DNA of 64,000 nucleotides, taken from Desulfosporosinus acididurans (GTDB lineage Bacteria; Bacillota; Desulfitobacteriia; Desulfitobacteriales; Desulfitobacteriaceae). The stretch spans positions 220,233 through 284,232 of the forward strand of contig NZ_LDZY01000007.1 of NCBI RefSeq assembly GCF_001029285.1, in the 5' to 3' direction. The stretch's first letter is position 1. Each line of letters starts with the position of its first letter. Made by a program: the position numbers and the translations under genes. Below the pieces are notes generated by a model. That model did no database searches, was not told the origin of the DNA, and saw nothing but the letters and a program-made list of their open reading frames with translations. Below are positions 9,656-19,198 of the stretch, piece by piece.

Positions 9656-9823
9656 TTACATTTCCCCGTCAGTTTTTGACATCGACAGGCACAAACGTCC
9701 GTGAAATTCTATAATAGGTGTAAAATAAACGCGGAGGTGACATAATTCGCGCAAGGGCGGATGAGATAACCATAAATGTGTAGAGCGTAAATATGCAGAA
9801 CAGATAGAAGGGAGAGCTTCAGC

Positions 9824-12589
9824 TTGAATCAACACATTGGCCGAAAATTTTTAATAATAATATTATCCCTCCTTATTAATATTATCCCTCCTGATGATAG
9901 TTTATACGGGCGTCAGCCCGGTGTTTGCCCATGAGGAAGCTCCGCCGTTCCCAGTAATATCCGCAGCAAACGGCAGTGCGAACACAGAACCTTATTTATC
10001 TTTAGAAATGGATGACAGCCCGGTGACAACCACGCCGTCGGCAATCACGGCAGGGCAGACTCCGGTCGGGAATCCCAGCCTGACGATGATGCCCTTGACC
10101 AAACCGGTGTGGGACGGCACACCTCTTACTGCCGACCCTGATTATTCTTACAGCGGGGGCACCGGCGCGGATGAAGAAAACGCTTACCTGATTGCTGACA
10201 GCTACGATCTGGCCATGCTGGCGGCCAACGTCAAAGCAGACGGCAGCTACAGCCAAGGCAAATTCTTTAAGCTGACGGCGGACATAGACTTAAACCCGGG
10301 TGTCACCTTGACCGCTGCGAGTACCACAGCCAAGCGATGGACCCCCATTGGCAAAAGCTATGGCTACGAGTTCACAGGCACCTTTGATGGGGGTGGGCAT
10401 CATGTTAAAGGTGTGTATATTAATAATCCCAGTACACCTTTCCAAGGTCTGTTCGGCTTTATTAAGGATGCCGTGGTACAAAACCTGGGCGTGACCGACA
10501 GCTTTATTAAAGGAAGTGAAAGTGTAGGTGGCGTGGTAGGTCAAACCTATGATATGGGCAGCAGCGCCAACAATACCACAACCGCCGCCCAGGTACCGGT
10601 GACACGGCAGACCCTGAGCAACCAGCAGAGCTGGGACACCATCGCATTAGATTTCAGCCATGCTGCGACGGCGGTTACTACCGCCACCCAAACTAATGCC
10701 AGCTTCATCCAGGTCGAAGATCCGGGAGCCGTTGCCCAAGTTCAGCTCACCGTACCGGATACGGTGGTCTCAAGCGTAACCAGCGCCGCTTTAGGCCTGA
10801 ACCTGACGAGCCCCATCGGCGGAGTCCAAATCTCAGCCGCAACCTTGCAAGCGGCTTCCCCGAGAGGAACAAATTTGGTGGCAACCGTAACTCCTGTTAT
10901 CGACTCGGTTCAAACAAATCAAATCCAAGGCGCGGTCTTTACCGCAATCCAGTCGTCCGGCTCAGGTGGATTGTCTGGTTCGAATCCAACAGCAGTTATA
11001 GGCCAATCGGTGAATATTGAAACCAACTTAAACACCTCTGAGTTGGCACAAGACAGCACTCCGGCCGTCCAGATCCTGGTGCCTTTGACCGGACTGACAC
11101 CTCCGAGTGATCCAGCCCAATTCGGCGAATGGAAAAATTCTCTGGGTGTGTATATTCAGCACAGTGATGGCTCGACAGAGTATTTGACAGTGCAAAACAA
11201 CCAATGCACGATTCAATATGATAGCAGCGGCAATCCCTCGGCATTAATGGTTTCAGTTAAGAGCTTCAGTATCTTCACCCCGTTTGTCTCTTATGTCCCG
11301 GTCAGCGGCATCAGCGTCACACCGACAACACTGGCTCTGACAGCCGGGGGAAGTGCTGGAACACTGACAGCCAGTATCAACCCCAGCAACGCTTCGAATC
11401 AAAGTGTTACTTGGACGAGCAGCAACCCAAGCATTGCCAGTGTCAGCGGCAGCGGACTTACAGCCACCGTTACCCCAATCTCAGCAGGTATGGAACCATT
11501 ACTGTCACCAGTGCCGACAATCCTGATAGCAGTGTAAGCTGTGTTGTGGCCGTCAGCACGGGCAGCTATTCATCCGGCGGAGGCGGCGGAAATAGAACCG
11601 ATGATGGAGGGACAGGTGTCACCACTTCAACGACACCCACAACAACGCCAATAGTCAGCAGTGTACAAAGATTGTATGGTCAAAACCCAGTTGATACTGC
11701 TCTGGCCATTGCCAAGGCAGAATACTCCAACAAATTGAGCAATGTGGTCTTAGCCACTGCCGACAACTATCCGGATGCTTTAGCCGGAAGTGTTTTGGCT
11801 TATAAACTCAATGCCCCGATCCTCTTGGTCGGCAGCTCAGAAGCCGATCAAGCAAAAGTCCTGGATTACATGAAGTCAAACCTTGATCCGTCAGGAAACG
11901 TTTATATTCTGGGCGGTACTGCGGTGGTCAGCACTGATACTGATATGGAAGCTAAAGTCAAAGCGGAAGGATTCAGTCAGATCACGAGACTGGGCGGAAC
12001 AGACCTCTATGATACCTGCAGTAAAATCACCGATCAACTACAGGTCAAGAGCGGAACCCCAATTGTCTTGGCCTATGGCGGAAACTACCCGGACGCTCTA
12101 TCCATCAGCAGTATTGCAGCGGAAAATCAATACCCCATCCTTTTGGTTCAAAATGACGGCATCAGTGATGTCATCAAGAATGAAATAGCCACAATTAAAC
12201 CGAGTAAGGTCTTTATCATCGGAGGAGACGGGGTCATCAGCTCAGCGGTGGAAAGTCAGGTTGAGCAAATCACTTCCTTAGATAAGAGCAACATTATCAG
12301 AATTGCCGGTCAGGACCGTTACGCTACCTCTTTAGCGGTTGCCCAATACTTCAACTTAGCCGGGCAAAGCATCTGCGTTGCTACCGGCAATAACTTCCCG
12401 GATGCCTTAGCCGGCAGCGTCTATGCAGCGAATCACAATACCTCGATTATTCTGGCTGACGGAAGTTTGTCGGATCAGGTTATGGATTATTTGAAGAATA
12501 AAAAGCTGACCGGAGCGACGATATTCGGTGGTGAGTCTGTGGTAAGCAAGGGCATTGAACAGCAGCTGGGTCAGTTGATAGGAGACTAG
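9824..12589 (+). pseudogene. CWB2 surface protein 1, out of frame at two places
   Basis: A secreted, wall-anchored protein that cannot be read through as it stands. The TTG at 9824 after GAAGGGAGAG starts a signal peptide (NQHIGRKF, then a hydrophobic core), but a duplication with a 19-base period at 9858-9892 shifts the frame and leads to a stop near 9931. Removing 19 bases restores a complete signal peptide ending SPVFA before HEEAPP. The body holds a GLUG-like region (about 10100-10560), a BIG2-type Ig domain (about 11290-11490) and three CWB2 repeats (about 11660-12589) that bind wall polymers. A second frameshift lies near 11485-11495, where SAG should continue into YGTITVTSAD. The duplication could be a phase switch; the second shift argues for decay or sequence error. 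Confidence 0.85.
9858..9892 (+). repeat. Tandem duplication, 19-base period, in a signal peptide
   Basis: TAATATTATCCCTCCT occurs at 9858-9873 and again at 9877-9892. The period of 19 is not a multiple of three, so gain or loss of a unit toggles the reading frame of the surface protein. Slipped-strand mispairing would be enough to do this. Confidence 0.85.
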
Positions 12590-12745
12590 GGAAATATTCG
12601 AGACAATTTGGTAGACATGTCAGGAATAGGCGGTTCCTCGGGTAACTTACCTGCCTAAAAGGGACTGAGTACTTATGCTCATCAATCCGTAACGTCGAGG
12701 AGTTATGAAAAATTTGAGCTTTAAAATAGAAAGGAGTGGATAGCT

Positions 12746-15700
12746 TTGCATTTCTCCAAAGATAATCCTTTACAAAAATTTATTTCGATTTTACTGTTCG
12801 CGTTGTTTTTTCAGTTCTGTATCTTGGCCATGCCGGCCTGGGCGGCAGTATCCCCAACCATAACTGCCCAGCCGGCGGCTCAGGCGGCCGAAGTAGGCCA
12901 GTCAGCGAGCTTCAGTGTTACGGCAGTAGGGACAGGAACCTTAAGCTACCAGTGGCAGAAAAACGGAGTTCCCATAAGCGGATCGACAGGAGCGACCTTG
13001 AATATCCCCGATGTCCAGGGGGTTAATTCGGGAAGCTATTCCGCAGTGGTCAGCGATTCAGCGGGTAATAGTGTGACAAGTAATGCGGCAACCTTGACGG
13101 TAATAGATATTACTTCCTTGAGTTCTATCACAGCTTCTAGCATCGCGGTAGACAGCAGCGGAAAGATCTATGTTGTAGACACTGGTACTGGTACTAACAC
13201 CATCAAGAGAATGGATGCCGACGGAACAAACATCGTCACCCTGGGCTCGGGTATTGTTAGTCCTGTTGCCATCGCGGTAGACGGCAGCGGAAAGATCTAT
13301 GTTGCAGATGCTGGTACTAACACCATCAAGAGAATGGATGCCGACGGAACAAACATCGTCACCCTAGCCTCGGGTTTTTCCATAGACTCGGGTGTTGCCA
13401 ACCCTTGTAGCGTGGCGGTAGACAGCAGCGGAAAGATCTATGTAGAAGTCGCCGGTGATGGCACCATCAAGAGAATGGATGCTGACGGAACGAACATCGT
13501 CACCTTAGTTTCGGGCTTTTATAATATTGCGGGCGTAGCAGTAGACAGCAACGGGAGGATCTACTTTTTAGACAAGAATGATAACACCATCAAGAGAACG
13601 AATGCTGACGGAACAAACATCGTTACCCTAGCCTCGGGTTTTTCCATGCCTATTGGCATCGCGCTAGACAGCAGCGGGAGGATCTACGTTGCAGACCCTT
13701 TTAATAACGCCATCTTGAGAATGGATGCCGACGGAACAAACATCGTCACCTTAGGCTCTGGCTATAGTATTCCCTATGGCGTCGCGGTGGACAGCAGTGG
13801 GAACATCTACGTTGCAGATAATTCTGCTATTAAGAAAATACAGACAATCTATGGTGTGACTTACAATAGCAATGGAAGCGACGGAGGTAGTGTACCTACT
13901 GATGTCAAGAATTATGTTTACGGACAAAATGTAACGGTTTTAGGTAATACAGGAAATCTCGTGAAAACTGGTTACACCTTTGCTGGGTGGAGTACAGCTA
14001 CAACTGGCAGTGCCATAAGTTATCAATCAGGGGACACATTCACTATGGGGGAAGACACTGTCACACTGTATGCCCAGTGGAACCCAGTCAAAACCCTTGT
14101 GAACATCACAACCCCGGCAGCGATCACCGGCGTGGCCAACGGCACAGCCAAAACAGCGTCTGCGCTGGGACTGCCAAGCACAGTAACAATGGTGACGGAT
14201 CGTGGAAATGTGCAGGCAAACGTGATCTGGAACGTAGATTCCTGCGCCTATGCCCCATCGTCAACCACTGCGCAGGCTTTCACCATCAGCGGCACAGTAA
14301 CTTTACCGGCAGGCGTGGTAAATACGAATAACGTCCCGCTGACCACCAGTATTAGTGTATCGGTCAATGCGGTCCAGACTTCAGCCTATGCTCTGACCAT
14401 CACAGCCGGCAGCGGCGGAACCATTACGGAAGGCAGCAGCGGCAACTATGCAGCGGGAGATATCATCAGCCTTGCGGCTACAGCGGATAGCAATTATAGC
14501 TTTAACGGCTGGACATCCTCCAACGGGGGAACTTTTGCCGACTCAAACAGAGCAGCGACTACCTTCACCATGCCCGCGGGAGCAACTACCCTCACGGCGG
14601 CCTTTACCTATAACGGAGCTAGCGGCGGCAGCGGCAGCGGCGGAAGCAGCGGAAGTTCGTCGGGCGGCAGCAGCGTATCGAGCGGAGGAACGACGGTTAC
14701 CGGCAGTGTTGTGGACGGAACAACTGGTGCTAATGTTTCCAATTTGACAGGAACTGTAACGACCGACAGCAACGGAAATTACACTGTGTCTCTGCCGGCA
14801 GCCCAAACTGTAACTCTCCAACAGCCGGATGGAACCGTAAGTCCTTTAAGCGATCTGACAAAAGTAAGCTATGTATCAGCAGGAGGTTCGTCAATAAGCG
14901 TTTCTGCGGATGGAACGGTCGATTTTAGCAGCTTGGTCAAAGGAACGGACAATCAATATAAGATCACCTATGATTTAGGCAATGGTCAAACTGTTACACT
15001 GGGAACCTTGGAAGTCACGGTTTCAAGCAGTGGGACCGTAAGTTTAAAATGCACCTTAATTGACCCCTATGGAATCATCACGGATGCGGCAACGGGTAAG
15101 CCTATTGCCGGAGCAAAGGTAACGCTGTATTATGCTGACACGGAACGTAACAAGACCAACGGCAAAACACCGGACACGGTCGTAACCTTGCCGGGCATTG
15201 ATGGAATTAAACCCAATAACAATCAGAATCCGCAGACCAGCGATGCATTGGGTGCCTATGGCTTTATGGTCTTCCCTAACACAGATTATTATATCGCAGC
15301 CTCCAAAGACGGCTATGAAACGTATACCAGTCCGACCATATCCGTAGGTCAAGAACTTGTCCACTGGGATTTTAAAATGAGTACCCCTGTCACCGGAGTC
15401 CGTCGTCTGGCGGGACAAAGCCAGGTGGATACCGCCTTGGCGATCGCCAAAGCAAACTATACCGGAACGCTGTCCAATGTGGTCTTAGCGACTGCCGACA
15501 ACTATCCGGACGCCTTAGCCGGAAGTGTTCTGGCTTACAAACTGAATGCCCCGATTCTCTTGGTCGGCAGCTCAGAAGCCGATCAAGAGAAAGTCTTAGA
15601 CTATCTGAAGGCGAATCTCGCTCCGACAGAGAATGTCTATATCCTGGGCGGTACAGCCGTGGTCAGCGCTGATATGGAAGATCAAATCAAAGCTGAAGGC

Positions 15701-16318
15701 TTCAGTCAGATCACGAGACTGGGCGGAACAGACCTCTATGATACCTGCAGTAAAATCGCCGATCAACTACAGGTCAAGAGCGGAACCCCAATTGTCCTGG
15801 CCTATGGCGGAAACTACCCGGACGCTCTATCCATCAGCAGTATTGCAGCGGAAAACCAGTACCCCATCCTTTTGGTTCAAAAAGACGGCATCAGTGATGT
15901 CATCAAGAGTGAAATAGCCACAATTAAACCGAGTAAGGTCTTTATCATCGGAGGAGAAGGGGTCATCAGCTCAGCGGTGGAAAGTCAGGTTGAGCAAATC
16001 ACTTCCTTAGATAAGAGCAATATTATAAGAATTGCCGGTCAGGACCGTTACGCTACCTCTTTAGCGGTTACCCAATACTTCAACTTAGCCGGGCAAAGCA
16101 TCTGCGTTGCCACCGGCAACAACTTCCCGGATGCCTTAGCCGGCAGTGTCTATGCAGCGAATCACAATACCTCGATTATTCTGGCTGACGGAAGTCTTTC
16201 CGATCAAGTCGTGAATTATCTGAAAGGCAAGAAACTGACCGGAGCGACTATCTTTGGGGGAGAAACTGTCGTCAGTCAAGGGATTGAACAACAGCTTGGA
16301 CAGTTGATCGGGAACTAG
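12746..16318 (+). CDS. CWB2 surface protein 2 (Ig, propeller and repeat domains)
   Basis: An intact 1190-residue secreted surface protein. The TTG start at 12746 follows AAAGGAGTGG, and the signal peptide ends AMPAWA before AVSP. In order: Ig-like domain (about 35-118); six beta-propeller repeats of the type IYVADAGTNTIKRMDADGTN (about 122-375); a Listeria-Bacteroides repeat with GYTFAGWS (about 372-448); two further adhesion-like domains (450-625); a Gly/Ser linker (about 627-650); a carboxypeptidase-regulatory-like domain (about 770-875); and three CWB2 repeats (about 880-1190). It likely binds other surfaces or polymers. Its CWB2 region is almost identical in DNA to that of the broken neighbour over a long stretch, suggesting recent duplication or gene conversion. 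Confidence 0.93.
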   Translation: MHFSKDNPLQKFISILLFALFFQFCILAMPAWAAVSPTITAQPAAQAAEVGQSASFSVTAVGTGTLSYQWQKNGVPISGSTGATLNIPDVQGVNSGSYSAVVSDSAGNSVTSNAATLTVIDITSLSSITASSIAVDSSGKIYVVDTGTGTNTIKRMDADGTNIVTLGSGIVSPVAIAVDGSGKIYVADAGTNTIKRMDADGTNIVTLASGFSIDSGVANPCSVAVDSSGKIYVEVAGDGTIKRMDADGTNIVTLVSGFYNIAGVAVDSNGRIYFLDKNDNTIKRTNADGTNIVTLASGFSMPIGIALDSSGRIYVADPFNNAILRMDADGTNIVTLGSGYSIPYGVAVDSSGNIYVADNSAIKKIQTIYGVTYNSNGSDGGSVPTDVKNYVYGQNVTVLGNTGNLVKTGYTFAGWSTATTGSAISYQSGDTFTMGEDTVTLYAQWNPVKTLVNITTPAAITGVANGTAKTASALGLPSTVTMVTDRGNVQANVIWNVDSCAYAPSSTTAQAFTISGTVTLPAGVVNTNNVPLTTSISVSVNAVQTSAYALTITAGSGGTITEGSSGNYAAGDIISLAATADSNYSFNGWTSSNGGTFADSNRAATTFTMPAGATTLTAAFTYNGASGGSGSGGSSGSSSGGSSVSSGGTTVTGSVVDGTTGANVSNLTGTVTTDSNGNYTVSLPAAQTVTLQQPDGTVSPLSDLTKVSYVSAGGSSISVSADGTVDFSSLVKGTDNQYKITYDLGNGQTVTLGTLEVTVSSSGTVSLKCTLIDPYGIITDAATGKPIAGAKVTLYYADTERNKTNGKTPDTVVTLPGIDGIKPNNNQNPQTSDALGAYGFMVFPNTDYYIAASKDGYETYTSPTISVGQELVHWDFKMSTPVTGVRRLAGQSQVDTALAIAKANYTGTLSNVVLATADNYPDALAGSVLAYKLNAPILLVGSSEADQEKVLDYLKANLAPTENVYILGGTAVVSADMEDQIKAEGFSQITRLGGTDLYDTCSKIADQLQVKSGTPIVLAYGGNYPDALSISSIAAENQYPILLVQKDGISDVIKSEIATIKPSKVFIIGGEGVISSAVESQVEQITSLDKSNIIRIAGQDRYATSLAVTQYFNLAGQSICVATGNNFPDALAGSVYAANHNTSIILADGSLSDQVVNYLKGKKLTGATIFGGETVVSQGIEQQLGQLIGN

Positions 16319-16332
16319 GAGAGCTTAAGTTT

Positions 16333-16380
16333 AAACACCCCATGTGATTGAAGATTTCAAGTCACATGGGGTGTTTTCTT
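16333..16380 (+). terminator. Rho-independent terminator
   Basis: A perfect 15-bp stem (16333-16347 with 16362-16376) followed by TTCTT, just after the CWB2 surface protein 2 gene. Confidence 0.88.
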
Positions 16381-16387
16381 ATTTTGT

Positions 16388-16456
16388 GTGTTTCTAAACC
16401 GACAAATTCCACTGACCGGGCACGTTGAGACGATCGTTCGCCTCACTAGAAAACAC
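16388..16456. repeat. Imperfect palindromic repeat, copy 2
   Basis: Starts GTGTTTCTA and ends TAGAAAACAC, with inner GGGCACGTTGAGAC shared with the copy at 6616-6680. It follows the terminator of the surface-protein gene directly. Confidence 0.6.
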
Positions 16457-16482
16457 AACCACAAGATATAGTACAAAAGATT

Positions 16483-16507
16483 AACACCACATACTACATG
16501 TGGTGTT
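16483..16507. terminator. Hairpin between two palindromic repeats
   Basis: AACACCACAT (16483-16492) pairs with ATGTGGTGTT (16498-16507). It may be a terminator or part of the surrounding repeat array. Confidence 0.5.
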
Positions 16508-16571
16508 TTCTATCGAGGCGTTGGCATGTACACACCGCATTGAGACGGTAGTTCGGCTCGATAGAAAACAC
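16503..16571. repeat. Imperfect palindromic repeat, copy 3
   Basis: The ends GTGTTTTCTATCGAG (16503-16517) and CTCGATAGAAAACAC (16557-16571) are perfect 15-base inverted repeats around 39 bases. The inner sequence is related to copies 1 and 2 (CATTGAGACGGTAGTTCGG). The rest of 16572-16851 shows one short hairpin near 16608 and no gene. Confidence 0.65.
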
Positions 16572-16851
16572 AACGCTAAATATAGCGTAGATCCAGTGGT
16601 ATAGCCACTATATGTAGTGGTTTATGGCAATAAATCATGTGTTTCCCTATGATGCAGGAGTAGTGTGGGGAAACATTATTTTTATGTTTTTTGTACAGAA
16701 ATGTGTTCCGGCTCTTCTTCCTGAGATAATTTGGTTTGGTAGTCGAGGGTGTTGCAAATGTACATAACTGGAAGTATAAAAAATATTATTAAGGTGTAAG
16801 TTTGTAGGATTAGTGGAAGTTAGTTTTTGCTGGTCTTGGATTTATAACATC

Positions 16852-17406
16852 CTATTGTGGATAGTAAATAACCATACATAATGTGCAGACTTCACTACCC
16901 GAATTTTTGTAACTATGTGGACTATCAGCCTTAAATCGTATTGAATTGCCTGTAGTTACTACGAAATTATCATTATTTACACTTATGATAACCTCACCTG
17001 AAAATACAGTAATAAATTCTTGAGTACCATGAGGGTGTGCTTCTGCATCCAGATGACCCCCACCATCAATCTCAAGCGAGTACATCTCGAATCTTCGTTC
17101 ACTATCAAAAGGAAATACCGGGAAATTCCTAAATTTTCCGTTATCTTCAATAAGTGGTTGTATTTCGGTTTTATCAATACACTCAATATCTGCTTCTGGT
17201 CTGCTCATTAACTGGGTAAAGGATATTTTAAGACCATTGGAAATTTTCCATACCGTTGATACTGTGGGGTTTACCTCGCCCCTTTCAATTTGACCAAGCA
17301 TACTTTTGCTAACACCCGAAAGCCTTGATACATTATCAAGGCTTAATTTTCTCTCTTCACGAAGTCTTTTTAAGTTTTCGGCGATAACATAATTCAATTT
17401 ATCCAA
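16852..17406 (-). CDS. XRE-type HTH and cupin transcriptional regulator
   Basis: A 184-residue regulator. Residues of about 8-64 form an XRE helix-turn-helix (LSRLSGVSKSMLGQIERGEVN is spread over its two helices) and about 110-180 a cupin barrel (HPHGTQEFITVFSGEV). I chose the TTG at 17406 because GGTGGG lies upstream and family members start at this point; longer upstream reading is implausible. Relatives control transport or amino-acid/polyamine genes in response to a small ligand bound in the cupin. It is divergent from the LysE-type exporter at 17526, its likely target. Confidence 0.88.
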   Translation of the reverse strand: MDKLNYVIAENLKRLREERKLSLDNVSRLSGVSKSMLGQIERGEVNPTVSTVWKISNGLKISFTQLMSRPEADIECIDKTEIQPLIEDNGKFRNFPVFPFDSERRFEMYSLEIDGGGHLDAEAHPHGTQEFITVFSGEVIISVNNDNFVVTTGNSIRFKADSPHSYKNSGSEVCTLCMVIYYPQ

Positions 17407-17436
17407 AATATTATCCCACCGTCCATTGACAATATA

Positions 17437-17470
17437 GTGCACATTTAATATTATTATATTGCACATGTGC
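17437..17470. promoter_or_regulatory. Possible operator between regulator and exporter
   Basis: GTGCAC at 17437-17442 and the perfect palindrome GCACATGTGC at 17461-17470 lie between the divergent XRE-cupin and LysE genes. They would be suitable for a dimeric HTH protein. Assignment rests on position only. Confidence 0.35.
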
Positions 17471-17525
17471 TGTATAAAAATCATATTGTATATTATATCA
17501 TACAAAATAGAGAGAGGGGAGTCAT

Positions 17526-18128
17526 ATGCCGAATTTTACTGCTTTTTTATCGTATGTAGTTATAACAACCTTTACCCCGGGACCAAATAATATAATGTCC
17601 ATGTCAAACGCCAGTCGTTACGGATTTAAAAAAAGTATATTTTTTAATATTGGTATTTTCTTTGGTTTCTTTACAATTATTGCTCTTTGTAGCACTTTCA
17701 GTGTAACACTTTTCCGTCTTTTGCCCTCTATAAAACCAATTATGGCTTTCATCGGAGCTGTTTATATTCTTTGGCTTGCGTGGAAGACATATAAAAGTGA
17801 CCATCACAGTGAGGGTAATAGTGATAGCAACGACAAAAAGAAAACAAACACTTTCCAAGCTGGATTTCTTCTTCAGTTTGTAAATCCGAAGGTTATCCTT
17901 TACGGAATTACAACCGTTTCAACTTTTATTGTGCCTTACTACAGGTCAGTGGTTGTACTAGCAATATTTTCAGCAATTCTCGCTTCCGTTGGGTTTATAG
18001 CTACTTGTTGCTGGTCACTATTTGGTTCTGTATTTCAAAAACTTCTTGTTCAAAACCAAAAGATTATCAATATTGTTATGGCATTACTACTTTTATATTG
18101 TGCTATTTCATTGTTCCTTGAAACGTAA
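17526..18128 (+). CDS. LysE/RhtB-family amino-acid exporter
   Basis: A 200-residue inner-membrane exporter with about six hydrophobic helices. The N-terminal FTPGPNNIMSMSNA is the family signature (PGPN motif), and QFVNPKVILYGI is the second conserved loop. The ATG at 17526 follows GAGAGGGGAG. Family members export amino acids or homoserine-like compounds. The divergent XRE-cupin gene likely senses the substrate. Confidence 0.92.
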   Translation: MPNFTAFLSYVVITTFTPGPNNIMSMSNASRYGFKKSIFFNIGIFFGFFTIIALCSTFSVTLFRLLPSIKPIMAFIGAVYILWLAWKTYKSDHHSEGNSDSNDKKKTNTFQAGFLLQFVNPKVILYGITTVSTFIVPYYRSVVVLAIFSAILASVGFIATCCWSLFGSVFQKLLVQNQKIINIVMALLLLYCAISLFLET

Positions 18129-18288
18129 ATTGATTTTCGTTTTTCTAAGAATACAAGATTTCTATCACGCAAATACCGATTAGTTTATATTATATTTATA
18201 TTCTGTCGCATTGGTTGAATAATTGAAGGTTAGGCAAAAATCATTGGGTATGTTAATTAATCATTTATATTAATAGGAGGTAGGTACG

Positions 18289-18804
18289 ATGGAAAAAATG
18301 ATGTTGTTATAAAAAAAATGTATATAGAAATTGCTACAAAGTTTTGGTTCAGATAGTATTAAATCCATTGATACAAAATCAATTGTGACTGCTCCTTGGA
18401 CAATCTATAAATGCCAATTTGGTTGTGGACGCTATGGAAAAAGTTGGTGTTGCCCGCCAAAATCCCCAAGTTATAAACAGACTCAAGAAATAATTGATTG
18501 TTACAATATGGCTATTCTTTTTAGATGTCATGAAATGTCTTTAGTAACAGATATTGCTGTGAAGATTGCCAAAGAAATATTTCTCGACGGCTATTACAAG
18601 GCTATTGCCTTTGGTAGTGGTCCATGTTTACGTTGTAAAGAATGCAATACACAATGGTGCAATTTTCCCGACAAAATAGCTCCTGCCATGGAAGCTTGCG
18701 GAATAGATGTTTATCAAACGGTAAGGAATAATGGCTACGAAATTTCAACCTTGAGAGGGAAGGACGAAGTTCAAAATCATTTTGGACTAATACTTATAGA
18801 ATAA
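18289..18804 (+). pseudogene. DUF2284 metal-binding protein, frameshifted at the 5' end
   Basis: The main frame from 18328 encodes a Cys-rich protein with KCQFGCGRYGKSWCCPP and CLRCKECNTQWC, typical of DUF2284 proteins that probably bind a metal or iron-sulfur cluster. An AGGAGG site precedes ATG 18289, but two stops follow in that frame. A natural N-terminus (MYIEIATKF, from 18318) lies in another frame and rejoins the body if one T is removed from the T run at 18342-18345. At least two single-base changes are therefore needed. It is either a recent pseudogene or a sequencing error. Confidence 0.75.
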
Positions 18805-18880
18805 ATTCGGAAAAAATTGCTTATATCTGCATATTTGAAATAACTCCCATTATTCTTAGCTTGTACCATTATTTACCTAA

Positions 18881-19129
18881 CAACTAACTTCAGAAAATGT
18901 TAACAACTGGAAGTTAACAGCGACCAGTAAGGATGTTTTTGGTGTTAGATATATGCTTTCCCGAGGATTAAGACCTGCCTTTTTGCAAAAAGCTTTGAGA
19001 GTGTACTTCGGCGGGAAAACTATACCGTGGGCTATTCCGTTTGGAGAAAGCGAAGTAAATATCATGCTTAATCAAGCAATGAATGTGCCAAATTGGTATA
19101 ACAATATGCAGAACCCGGTTTCAACTTAG
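18881..19129 (+). pseudogene. 3' remnant of an unrecognised gene
   Basis: An open frame without a start codon, encoding about 82 residues, including FGVRYMLSRGLRPAFL and VNIMLNQAMNVPNWYNN. It has the look of the C-terminal end of a larger protein and is cut off just upstream. I cannot name the family. Confidence 0.4.
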
Positions 19130-19198
19130 TATGCCAAATAATGACCAATAGCCGTTTATCTGTTAAGCTTAAATCCTATTATTTAGGAGGTATCCAGT

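Noticed and set aside
12590..12745. Riboswitch upstream of CWB2 surface protein 2
   Set aside because: I looked for cyclic-di-GMP and cobalamin riboswitch motifs and did not find the conserved core sequences.
14543..14821. Minus-strand ORF rich in Ala and Ser
   Set aside because: It is the complement of the Gly/Ser linker of the surface protein.
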